A program made the translations under genes and the position numbers. Positions 1 to 6,381 of a stretch of DNA of 7,948 bases are shown here, piece after piece (the stretch's first letter is position 1; every line of letters starts with the position of its first letter). The notes below the pieces were generated by a model. The model searched no databases, was not told where the DNA came from, and was given only the letters and a program-made list of their open reading frames with translations. Source of the stretch: Pseudomonadota bacterium (GTDB lineage: Bacteria; Pseudomonadota; Alphaproteobacteria; Sphingomonadales; Sphingomonadaceae); NCBI GenBank assembly GCA_947474905.1, contig CANJKQ010000029.1, forward strand, positions 1 to 7,948, given 5' to 3'.

Positions 1-885
1 GCCCAGCAAATGCCGCCCCGCCGTGGCGATATCGCTCGCATAATCGGCATAATCCTGGCGCAGCGGCCCTTCCGACTGGGCGCTGATCGAATCGGCATTG
101 GCAATGATGCGCCCCAGCGGCGCGCGCAATGCCTTGTCGAGCCGCCCGGCAAAGGCATCGGGCAGCGCCGCCACCGCCCCTTCCCCCGCCTCGGGCAACA
201 AGCGATCGCGCGGCGCGCGTGCCTCGATCATCGTCGTGGCGCCGAAAAAGCCGGTAAAGCCGCCCGACGCGTCAAAGCGCGGCGTCGCGCTCAATTCGAC
301 CGGCTGGCCGCCAAAGCGCAACCGGGCCGGTTGGCTATCGAAGCGTTCATGCATGGCGAGTGCATTGAGAATCGGGAAATCGCCCCGCTCATCCTCGCCC
401 AGCGCAAATAGCTTGGTGAGCGGCTGGCCGATCAGCGCGGTCGAATCAAACCCGTGCCGGGCGCCCGCGCCAATCGAGATATAGCTGATCTTGAGCGCGG
501 CGTCGGTCTCCCACACCCAGCTTGCCGCCGTGCGGACGAAATCCATCGCCCGGTCTTGCTCGTCCGCGCCGGGAGTCCAGGCAAGGCGGGCGCGCCAGCC
601 CGTGATGTGGATCGTCACGCCGCCATCATCCGTCGTCGGCATCGCGCGGACCCACAGCTCAAGGTCATGATCGCCATCCGCCGCGATAACCGAGCGCGAC
701 ACCAGGATGCCGAGCCGCTTGGCAAGCCGCGCCAGCGTTGCAAGTTGCGGCACCGCGATCGGCGCGCCAAGCGCACCGCCCGCGCGCGCGTTGAGATCGC
801 TGAGCCGTTGATCCGCCTCGATCAGCCGCCCCTGCGCGTCGACGCGCCCGGTTGCGGGCGGCAGGCGAGGATCGATGATGTTCAT
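1..885 (-). CDS. PAS/HisKA-like sensor kinase homologue, phosphoacceptor His replaced by Lys (3' part outside window)
   Basis: The first 295 codons are visible and the frame stays open to the window edge, so the ATPase part and the stop lie outside. Residues 1-100 form an N-terminal region I do not recognise. Residues about 112-222 look like a PAS domain, with ASWVWETDAALKISYIS as its opening and a GFFGATTMIE-like final strand. Residues 245-295 align with the dimerisation helix of HisKA kinases: where the family has SHELRTPL, this protein has DKALRAPL, so Lys251 (codon 135-133) sits at the phosphoacceptor position. No membrane segment is visible, so a cytoplasmic sensor is likely. The ATG at 885-883 overlaps the TGA of the DUF2336 gene (ATGA), which implies translational coupling. 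By family knowledge it resembles the DivL/PleC-type alphaproteobacterial kinases. Without the His it probably cannot autophosphorylate in the usual way and may act allosterically; that is inference. Confidence 0.85.
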   Translation of the reverse strand, partial: MNIIDPRLPPATGRVDAQGRLIEADQRLSDLNARAGGALGAPIAVPQLATLARLAKRLGILVSRSVIAADGDHDLELWVRAMPTTDDGGVTIHITGWRARLAWTPGADEQDRAMDFVRTAASWVWETDAALKISYISIGAGARHGFDSTALIGQPLTKLFALGEDERGDFPILNALAMHERFDSQPARLRFGGQPVELSATPRFDASGGFTGFFGATTMIEARAPRDRLLPEAGEGAVAALPDAFAGRLDKALRAPLGRIIANADSISAQSEGPLRQDYADYASDIATAGRHLLG

Positions 886-1997
886 GCCCGCCCGCCCCGG
901 GCCAGCGCCCGTGCTGCGGCGCGGAAATCGGGATGACGCTTCAACGGCGCCAGCGCCAGCCGCGCCTCCGCCGGGTCGATCGCCAATATGGCATCGATCT
1001 GATCGGCAAAACCATCAAGGTCGCGGCGCGGATCGGCTTCGCAGAGCACCAGCCCGATGCGCGCTATCGCCGCGCGCGGCAGATCAAGCGCGCGCGCCGC
1101 GATCCACAGGCGGTCGGCGATGGGATCAATGACGACATCGCGCGCCAGATCATAATCGATGCCGAGCGCATGCCCCAAAACCGCGATGAACAGCGGCAGC
1201 CGCCGATCGCTCAGCGCCTCGGTTACCAGATCGGCCAGCTCCGCCGGAGTCGCGTCGATCGCGGCGGCAAGCTGCACGGCGGCAGCCTCCAGCCGGTCCC
1301 CCTCATCATGCGCGGACAGGCTGCGTAGCGCCGCCTCGGTCAACACCCGGTCAAGCTGCGCCTGGGTGGCGGGTGCCGCACCCATCGCCAGCGACGCCAG
1401 CCCGGCGGCGATCCACCAGACGAGGCGATGGTGCAGCTCGGCAGGCAAATCGGTGCGAACCGGGCCGTTGCCCTCATGCGGTGCGCGGCGGCGCGCTTCG
1501 GCGGCCAGATAGGCGGTGGCCGCCTGGGCAACAATGCCATCGGGTGCGGTGGCGAGCCGGACAATCAGGCTGCCGCCATCGTCGGTTGAGGGCGCATGAG
1601 TTGGCAGTGCCTCGCCAATCATCTCCTGCATCGTCCGGGCGATCAGCTCCGCGACCAGATCGTGCTGGTTGAGGATGCCGCCGCGATACAGCGCCTGTTC
1701 GATATCGCCTGCGGCTTTTGACAGGCGTTCGGCCAGGGCCGCGTCGCCCTGCATCGTCAGCGCGCGAACGGCATAGCCGCGAATCTCTCCGCTCAACGCC
1801 GCAATCATTGCCGACAGGATGTTGGCGATGGCGGCGCGGGTACGATCGTCAATCCACAAATCCACCGGTTGGGCGAGCTGGGAGACGGCCGCAGCATTGC
1901 GCGCCGACGCACGCGCCTCCGCCGCCGCCGCGCGAGCGAGCAACTGGCCAGCCCCCATCGGGGCCCCTTCGACGATGTCGTCCGCGTCGATCGACAT
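882..1997 (-). CDS. DUF2336 domain-containing protein
   Basis: This 371-residue, Ala-rich, all-helical-looking protein has no signal peptide or obvious membrane segment. I recognise it as a DUF2336 family member from its C-terminal half, including LFIAVLGHALGIDYDLAR, the RLWIAARALDLPRAAIARIG stretch and the CEADPRRD motif near residues 315-325. The family is mostly alphaproteobacterial, has no assigned enzymatic role, and often sits near two-component signalling genes. The ATG at 1997-1995 is preceded by AGGGAA at 2006-2001, a good ribosome binding site, which supports this start. The gene lies 36 nt downstream of the nucleotidyltransferase-like gene and overlaps the kinase-like gene by 4 nt, so it is co-transcribed with its neighbours and probably also from its own promoter: a CtrA-like site lies 25 nt upstream. 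Its partnership with the kinase-like protein is inference from the coupling. Confidence 0.9.
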   Translation of the reverse strand: MSIDADDIVEGAPMGAGQLLARAAAAEARASARNAAAVSQLAQPVDLWIDDRTRAAIANILSAMIAALSGEIRGYAVRALTMQGDAALAERLSKAAGDIEQALYRGGILNQHDLVAELIARTMQEMIGEALPTHAPSTDDGGSLIVRLATAPDGIVAQAATAYLAAEARRRAPHEGNGPVRTDLPAELHHRLVWWIAAGLASLAMGAAPATQAQLDRVLTEAALRSLSAHDEGDRLEAAAVQLAAAIDATPAELADLVTEALSDRRLPLFIAVLGHALGIDYDLARDVVIDPIADRLWIAARALDLPRAAIARIGLVLCEADPRRDLDGFADQIDAILAIDPAEARLALAPLKRHPDFRAAARALARGGRA

Positions 1998-2021
1998 AGC
2001 TTCCCTGGTAAGCGAACGGCA

Positions 2022-2037
2022 GTTAACGTGGCGCTAA
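2022..2037 (-). promoter_or_regulatory. CtrA-like binding site upstream of the DUF2336 gene
   Basis: On the minus strand this reads TTAGCGCCACGTTAAC, one mismatch from TTAA-N7-TTAAC. It ends 25 nt before the DUF2336 ATG and is followed after exactly 8 nt by GCTTA (2013-2009), as upstream of the Hpt-like gene. The site overlaps the stop codon of the preceding gene, so it would give the DUF2336 and kinase-like pair its own promoter inside the operon. Confidence 0.5.
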
Positions 2038-3215
2038 GCTTGACGCCGCAATGCCTCTATGGCCGCGCCTAATGACAATGCCGCGTAAACCGCGCCCATG
2101 CCAAGCCCGATCACGCCCTGGCCCGCCCAAATAAACGGGATCAGCAACAGCGGATAGGCCGCAGGCGCCCCCCACCAGCTGCGGCGGGGGCGGGACTCGG
2201 CGGCGCGCTCGGTCAGACCGGCGAGAATGACCAGCGCCAGGGCAAGGATCATCGCGCTCGCCGTGCCTGCGCCCGCGCTCAATCCCCGACCGAGCAGCAA
2301 GATCGCCGCCGCCGCCCCGCCCAGCAGCGCCGCCGAGCTTAGCCGTGCCTGATCCATCTCGTCGCGCATCCAGGCAAGCACGCCCGCCAGCATCAGCCCG
2401 AAATTGGCGAAAACGACCAGCGGCATGCCGATGCCGCTCCACCGCGCGGCGAGCAGGATCAACCCCGCCGCCATCAGCGCCGCCGCCCCACCGGAGACCG
2501 CCAGCGCGCTCCACCCGCGCGCGATCAACACTGGCAACAGCCGCCGCGCAACAGGGCCCTGCACATAGCGATCGATCCAGGCCGCCCGGCCTGACACATG
2601 CGCTGAAACCAGGGCTTCGTTGCGCGCCGCCAATTTGCGCGAATCATGCTCGACGCCATGGCCAGCCGCGACCGCATCGGGCGGAAGCGCCACTTGCGCT
2701 GCGCCGCTCTGGGCTGTCACCCGCAACAGCGCGGAACCAAAATCATAATCACCGGGCAGCGCCGCCACCTCGGCAATCCGCGCGACGCCGACGCGCGCGA
2801 CGCCCGCCCAGATCGCATTGGCGCCGACCCGTTCCAGACCCGGCAGCGCGGTGGCATCATCGGTGACGAGCAGCGCATCCTCACCCTCCATTGCCAGCGG
2901 CGCGATCACGGCGTCGGTTGTCACCAACCCATCGGCCAGCACCAGCAAATGCGCGAGCGGGTGGATTTTCTCGGCCGCCTCGCGCGCTGACCTGACCGGG
3001 TCGACCGCCATGCCGCGCCGCGCCAGCCGGTTGATCGCGCCGAGCAATTCGGGCGTCAGCCGCGTCACCACGACCAGCAAATGCCCCGCCCCCGCCGCGA
3101 TCAACAGCCGCGCCTGGAACTCGATCAGCGTCGCACCGCCAAATGGCAGCGTCGCGGCAAGTTGGTCGGGTCGATCGACCGCATCATCTGTGGCAAAAAT
3201 CAGGCCGGTAAGCAT
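2034..3215 (-). CDS. Nucleotidyltransferase-like protein with C-terminal membrane helices; degenerate IPCT/DIPP-synthase-like
   Basis: With the start at 3215 the protein has 393 residues. Residues 1-200 have the layout of a sugar-1-phosphate nucleotidyltransferase: FGGATLIEFQARLL at 25-38 matches the family's GGxPLIExQLRLL segment, a VVV strand follows, and LADGLV at 93-98 matches the metal-binding Asp strand. The N-terminal LAAGxGSR nucleotide loop is absent (LIFATDDAVDRP instead). Residues 205-393 hold about six hydrophobic helices (near 238-256, 262-283, 294-310, 318-334, 351-366, 368-386), arranged like a CDP-alcohol phosphatidyltransferase but without the DGxxAR...GxxxDxxxD signature. 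The whole resembles bifunctional IPCT/DIPP synthase with both active sites eroded, so catalysis is doubtful. An in-frame ATG at 3293 would add 26 residues, but that stretch overlaps an intergenic repeat and is basic and unlike the domain; GAAGGG lies just before the 3215 ATG. CDS confidence is high, function low. Confidence 0.8.
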   Translation of the reverse strand: MLTGLIFATDDAVDRPDQLAATLPFGGATLIEFQARLLIAAGAGHLLVVVTRLTPELLGAINRLARRGMAVDPVRSAREAAEKIHPLAHLLVLADGLVTTDAVIAPLAMEGEDALLVTDDATALPGLERVGANAIWAGVARVGVARIAEVAALPGDYDFGSALLRVTAQSGAAQVALPPDAVAAGHGVEHDSRKLAARNEALVSAHVSGRAAWIDRYVQGPVARRLLPVLIARGWSALAVSGGAAALMAAGLILLAARWSGIGMPLVVFANFGLMLAGVLAWMRDEMDQARLSSAALLGGAAAAILLLGRGLSAGAGTASAMILALALVILAGLTERAAESRPRRSWWGAPAAYPLLLIPFIWAGQGVIGLGMGAVYAALSLGAAIEALRRQA

Positions 3216-3275
3216 GGCCCTTCGGCTGTTAGGGCGTTCGGCGCGGCTTGGCAAAGCCTGGTGTAGGGCGGGCCG

Positions 3276-3333
3276 CGTCCGCCGGACGGCCATATCCCTT
3301 GTTCGCCATGGGGAAGGTGTCGCTGCAAGCGAC
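3276..3333. repeat. Palindrome-bearing intergenic repeat between the Hpt-like and nucleotidyltransferase-like genes
   Basis: This gap holds CGTCCG-C-CGGACG (3276-3288) and GTCGCT-GCA-AGCGAC (3319-3333), both perfect 6-bp stems, with phrases such as CTTGTTCGCCATGGGGAAGG that I recall from dispersed sphingomonad intergenic sequence. It separates two co-oriented genes by 188 nt. It offers a spurious in-frame ATG at 3293 for the downstream gene. It may weaken read-through or be a neutral insertion. Confidence 0.45.
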
Positions 3334-3403
3334 GGAGGGGGAGGACACAGAAACTATTGATGCGGCTTCTTCACCTTCACCACGCCTGCTACGCGCGCCC
3401 GGA

Positions 3404-3697
3404 TCAACCCTTTGGGATCACCCGTCGCAGCCGACGTAAAGCGTCTTGATCGCCCACCGGCGCACGTCCGGCATCATCGGCCGCCGCCATCAGCCGCACC
3501 GCGCCGAAGCTGCCAGCCAGGCTTTTCAGTTTCGCGGTCGCGGCTTCCCAATCGGCCTGCGATGCCGCCTGTTCCACCGCCGCCATGTCGCGCCGGGCGC
3601 TTTCGGCAAAGGCGGTGCGCAATTCGGCGATCAATTGCGCGTCGTCACCGACAGCGGCCGCCAATGTGGACTCAATTGCACCCGGATCATACGCCAT
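3404..3697 (-). CDS. Hpt-like (histidine phosphotransfer) domain protein lacking the phosphoacceptor His
   Basis: This 97-residue protein has the length and helical pattern of a single Hpt domain. The core WEAATAKLKSLAGSFGA at residues 50-66 aligns with the Hpt signature AHxLKGxAxxxGA, but Ala55 (codon 3535-3533) takes the place of the His. The following Lys58 and the Gly-Ala pair are kept. It therefore has the fold for docking response regulators or kinases but cannot carry phosphate on His. It is the first gene of the leftward block, 188 nt before the next gene and divergent from the coiled-coil gene. There is no clear Shine-Dalgarno before the ATG at 3697-3695. The region just upstream carries a CtrA-like site and a GCTTA box, and a transcript starting a few bases before the ATG is possible. 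An ordinary small helical protein is the alternative, but the LKSLAGSFGA match makes an Hpt relative likely. Confidence 0.8.
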   Translation of the reverse strand: MAYDPGAIESTLAAAVGDDAQLIAELRTAFAESARRDMAAVEQAASQADWEAATAKLKSLAGSFGAVRLMAAADDAGRAPVGDQDALRRLRRVIPKG

Positions 3698-3720
3698 GCG
3701 CCGCCGCTAAGCCCGTTGCC

Positions 3721-3736
3721 GTTAACACAGCGTTAT
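3721..3736 (-). promoter_or_regulatory. CtrA-like binding site upstream of the Hpt-like gene
   Basis: On the minus strand this reads ATAACGCTGTGTTAAC, one mismatch from the alphaproteobacterial CtrA consensus TTAA-N7-TTAAC. It ends 24 nt before the Hpt-like ATG and is followed after exactly 8 nt by GCTTA (3712-3708), which could be part of a -10 region. The site lies in the divergent intergenic region, so it could also affect the coiled-coil gene. The same arrangement precedes the DUF2336 gene, which raises confidence. Binding by CtrA is inferred from the motif only. Confidence 0.5.
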
Positions 3737-3758
3737 CCGGGCCCGATCACCAACCTAT

Positions 3759-3787
3759 TTGCTTTAAGCCGCGCAAATTCGTGATAG
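3759..3787 (+). promoter_or_regulatory. Possible promoter of the coiled-coil gene
   Basis: TTGCTT at 3759-3764 and TGATAG at 3782-3787 are separated by 17 nt. The -35 box is fair and the -10 box poor. A start about 7 nt after the -10 box would fall within a few bases of the ATG at 3797, and no Shine-Dalgarno is visible, so a very short or absent leader is possible. This is a weak call based on spacing and position. Confidence 0.25.
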
Positions 3788-3796
3788 ACAGCATTT

Positions 3797-6139
3797 ATGA
3801 CAGGGGGTTCGCGCATCATCGACATCCGGCGACGGGGCAAGGGGTCTGGCAATGACGCGGCAGAGGGCGCTGCCCCTGCCGATGACGACATCTTGGCCGA
3901 AGACCAGATGCTTGATCTCGACAGTCAATTTCTCGCGCCCGAGGCGGCGGACGAACCCGCCGATCTGCCCGTGCGCCGCTCGCCCTGGCGCGTGATTGGT
4001 CCGGCATTGGCGCTGGTTGCGGCGCTGGGCTGGCTTGGCGCGATGACCGCGCTGATTGGCCCCGCCAACATTGCCGCATTGCCGCCGGTGTTGCTCGCGC
4101 AGCTGATCGCGGCGCTGTGCGTCCCGCCCGCGCTGATTGGCATTATCTGGTTGCTTGCGATGCGGACCAGCGCGGCGGAGGCGCGCCGCTTTGGCGATGT
4201 CGCCGCGCGAATGCGTGCGGAGGCCGCCGTGCTCGAACGCACCGTCGCGACCCTCAACCACCAGATCGACGCCAATCGCGCGATGCTCGCCGAACAGACC
4301 ACCGCGCTGATGGCGATGGGCGATGCAGCGGCGCAGCGGTTGACCGCAATCAGCAACGGCATGGCCCACGAAGTCGCGAGCGCGAATGATCAGGCCGGGC
4401 GGCTGACCGACGGCATCACGGCTGCCCAGGCCAGCCTGAGCGTGCTGCTCGCCTCCCTCCCCCGTGCGCTGGGCGAAGCGGCGACGATGAAAGCCTCGAT
4501 CGAGGCAGCGGGGCTTGCCGCGTCGGAACAGGCCGCTGCGCTCGACGCGCAGATCACCGCGCTCACCGATCGTGGCCGCGACGCCGATGCGCTGGCCAGT
4601 GGCGCCGCCCAAAAGCTCGCGGCGCATATCGCGCGCATGGAAGCGACCAGCGAAACGGCGGGTGCGCGGCTCGAATCGGTTACGGCCGATATGTCCGCTG
4701 CGGTCGATGCCTTGCTGGGCCGCACCGCCAACGCGGTCGACGAAGCGCGCAAGGGCATTGAGGCGCAGGGCGATGCCATGCTGGCGATGGTGGGGGCCAA
4801 TCAGGCGCATCTGTCGCGCGCCAGCACCGAAGCCGTTGACGCGCTGGCGCAGCGGATCGACCTCATCGAAGCCGCGATCGATCGTGTCGCCGGGCGCATT
4901 GCCGATCAACGCGATGCCAGTGCCGCGATGGTCGAATCTCTCGGCCGCGATTTTTCGGGCGTCGAGGCCACGGTTGCCGCTTTTCATGCGCAGGGGCTGG
5001 AGCGGACCCAGATGCTCGCCGCGTCGATCAGCGCGCTGGGCGGATCGGCCGATGCGATGACCGAATCGCTGCGCGTGGGTGAAGAGACAGCGCGCCGCGT
5101 CATCAACACCGCCGAAGACCTGTTGACCAGCATGGACGCCGCCGCGCGCGAAATTGACGAGACCTTGCCCGAGGCGCTCGAACGGCTCGACGCGCGGATT
5201 ATCGACAGCCGCAAGGTGGTGAGCGCCGCCAAGCCCGAGCTGCTTGCGCTGGTGACGGCGGCGGAAAGCACGCACGATGCGATCGAGGCGATCGCGCAGG
5301 TGCTGACCAACCAGCGCCAGACGCTCGACCAGCTGACCGCGACCTTGCTGGAGGCACTGCGCAGCGGTGAAGACAAGGCGCGCGTGCTGGGCCACGCCAT
5401 GGACACGACGATTGCGCGCGCCAACGATTTTGCCGAAAGCGCCGCGCCGCGTTTGGTCGAGGCGCTGATGCGCGTCAAGGACACCGCCAACGCCGCCGCC
5501 GATCGCGCGCGCGAAACGCTGGCGACGGTGATCCCCGATGCGGCGGGCGCGCTTGAAATCGCCAGTGCGGAAGCGATGCAGCGGGCGATCAGCCATGGCG
5601 TCGAACGCCACATCGCCGAGATTATCCAGGCCACCGACGCCGCCGTCGCCGCCGCCAGCCGCGCGTCGGAACGGCTGTCGAGCCAGATGATGACGATCGC
5701 CGAAACCACCGCGATGGTTGAAAACCGCATCGAGGAAGCCCGCGCCGAACGCGACAAGACCGAGAATGACAGTTTCGGTCGCCGCGCGTCGCTGCTGATC
5801 GAGGCGCTCAACTCTGCGTCGATCGACATCGCCAAGACCTTTGCGAGCGACGTGTCGGACAGCGCCTGGGCCGCCTATCTGAAGGGGGATCGCGGCGTCT
5901 TCACCCGCCGCGCGGTGCGGCTGCTCGATACGACGGAAGTGCGCGAAATCGCCCGCCTCTATGAGGAGGACAGCGCCTTCCGCGAGCAGGTCAACCGCTA
6001 TATCCACGATTTCGAGGCAATGCTGCGCGCGATCCTGGCGCAGCGCGATGGCTCGCCGATCGGGGTGACGCTGCTATCGTCGGATATGGGCAAGCTCTAC
6101 GTCGCGCTCGCCCAGGCCATCGAACGGCTGCGGACGTAG
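3797..6139 (+). CDS. Membrane-anchored long coiled-coil protein, TipN-like architecture
   Basis: The 780-residue protein starts with a basic then acidic cytoplasmic tail (1-63), followed by two hydrophobic segments at about 66-88 and 97-121 joined by a short loop, so both ends should be cytoplasmic. Residues about 125-650 are Ala/Glu/Arg-rich heptad-like helix with few prolines, predicted to be a long coiled coil. The C-terminal part, from SFGRRASLLIEALN at 659 to the end, differs in composition (Trp691, LKGDRGVFTRRAVRLL, YIHDFEAML) and looks like a conserved folded domain. The order of two N-terminal membrane helices, giant coiled coil and C-terminal domain is that of Caulobacter TipN, a polarity and birth-scar marker; homology is inference from layout. 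Chemoreceptor identity is unlikely because no Glu/Gln-rich signalling hairpin is seen. It is transcribed away from the Hpt-like gene across a 99-nt shared region. The 3797 start gives the full tail; no clear ribosome site supports it. Confidence 0.92.
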   Translation: MTGGSRIIDIRRRGKGSGNDAAEGAAPADDDILAEDQMLDLDSQFLAPEAADEPADLPVRRSPWRVIGPALALVAALGWLGAMTALIGPANIAALPPVLLAQLIAALCVPPALIGIIWLLAMRTSAAEARRFGDVAARMRAEAAVLERTVATLNHQIDANRAMLAEQTTALMAMGDAAAQRLTAISNGMAHEVASANDQAGRLTDGITAAQASLSVLLASLPRALGEAATMKASIEAAGLAASEQAAALDAQITALTDRGRDADALASGAAQKLAAHIARMEATSETAGARLESVTADMSAAVDALLGRTANAVDEARKGIEAQGDAMLAMVGANQAHLSRASTEAVDALAQRIDLIEAAIDRVAGRIADQRDASAAMVESLGRDFSGVEATVAAFHAQGLERTQMLAASISALGGSADAMTESLRVGEETARRVINTAEDLLTSMDAAAREIDETLPEALERLDARIIDSRKVVSAAKPELLALVTAAESTHDAIEAIAQVLTNQRQTLDQLTATLLEALRSGEDKARVLGHAMDTTIARANDFAESAAPRLVEALMRVKDTANAAADRARETLATVIPDAAGALEIASAEAMQRAISHGVERHIAEIIQATDAAVAAASRASERLSSQMMTIAETTAMVENRIEEARAERDKTENDSFGRRASLLIEALNSASIDIAKTFASDVSDSAWAAYLKGDRGVFTRRAVRLLDTTEVREIARLYEEDSAFREQVNRYIHDFEAMLRAILAQRDGSPIGVTLLSSDMGKLYVALAQAIERLRT

Positions 6140-6169
6140 CGCTCGTCCTCCATCGCCGCCGCCCTTGCC

Positions 6170-6198
6170 CCCCAGGCGCGCGGAGCGATTGGGGTTTT
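6170..6198 (+). terminator. Possible intrinsic terminator after the coiled-coil gene
   Basis: CCCCA at 6170-6174 pairs with TGGGG at 6190-6194 across a GC-rich 15-nt loop and is followed directly by TTTT. It lies 31 nt after the stop codon. The stem is only 5 bp and the T-tract short, so this is a weak call. Confidence 0.3.
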
Positions 6199-6223
6199 CG
6201 TTAAGCCATCGAGATTCACCGAA

Positions 6224-6284
6224 TCCGTTCGTGCTGAGCTTGTCGAAGCACCGTCCTTATGAAGATAAGCTCAGGGCGAATGGG
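6224..6284. repeat. Sphingomonad-type palindromic intergenic repeat (CGTTCGTGCTGAGCTTGTCG family)
   Basis: The left arm 6224-6241 and right arm 6267-6284 form an imperfect hairpin: the AAGCTCAG/CTGAGCTT cores match, then two mismatches, then CGAA/TTCG. The left arm matches a repeat I know as very common between genes in sphingomonads, ending GTCGAAGCAC and returning as AAGCTCAGGGCGAA. The element is bracketed by TTAAGCC (6201-6207) and GGCTTAA (6291-6297), a perfect 7-bp inverted pair. It is probably a REP-like, non-autonomous element. Family membership is from memory. Confidence 0.7.
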
Positions 6285-6320
6285 AAAAGTGGCTTAAGCC
6301 GTAGACTCATTAAAACGGCC

Positions 6321-6359
6321 TGTAAGCTTCCGCCCCAGAGGCGGACATTGCGGCTTACA
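6321..6359. repeat. Nested inverted repeat upstream of the small membrane protein gene
   Basis: The outer arms TGTAAGC (6321-6327) and GCTTACA (6353-6359) enclose an inner perfect hairpin CCGCC-CCAGA-GGCGG (6330-6344). The right outer arm overlaps the candidate promoter of the small gene. It could be an operator, a transcript hairpin or part of another dispersed repeat; the GCGGACATT phrase next to it is reminiscent of recurrent sphingomonad intergenic sequence. Confidence 0.45.
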
Positions 6360-6375
6360 ACCAGAATGATACTAT
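6348..6375 (+). promoter_or_regulatory. Candidate promoter of the small membrane protein gene
   Basis: TTGCGG at 6348-6353 and TACTAT at 6370-6375 are 16 nt apart. Transcription from this pair would begin near 6382, exactly the ATG of the next gene. The local AT content is higher than in the rest of the window, which helps the -10 box stand out by chance too. Confidence 0.35.
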
Positions 6376-6381
6376 AAGCAG

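Noticed and set aside
10..936. Plus-strand open frames opposite the kinase-like gene
   Set aside because: Arg/Pro/Ala-rich products with no recognisable domain; they mirror a minus-strand gene with PAS and HisKA-like features and an ATGA-coupled start.
3216..3293. N-terminal 26-residue extension of the nucleotidyltransferase-like protein
   Set aside because: The added stretch is basic, encoded in repeat-like intergenic sequence, and precedes the natural first beta strand MLTGLIFAT of the domain.
3765..3779. A third possible CtrA site (TTAA at 3764-3767 with N7 to AAAT)
   Set aside because: Only one half matches; the other half has three mismatches and the N8-GCTTA feature is missing.
3764..6007. 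A 747-codon open frame antisense to the coiled-coil gene
   Set aside because: Its codons lie exactly opposite the sense codons, so it would be broken only by sense CTA, TTA or TCA, which are rare in this GC-rich gene. Its product is Arg/Gly/His/Gln-rich with no domain, unlike the sense protein with its clear membrane helices and C-terminal domain.
3797..6139. Chemoreceptor (methyl-accepting protein) identity for the coiled-coil protein
   Set aside because: No conserved Glu/Gln-rich signalling hairpin, no HAMP domain and no periplasmic sensor; the two membrane helices are joined by only a short loop.
6165..6377. A 70-codon plus-strand frame in the gap after the coiled-coil gene
   Set aside because: It is made largely of the palindromic repeat (6224-6284), whose translation gives the SLSKH-type peptide typical of chance frames through this repeat.
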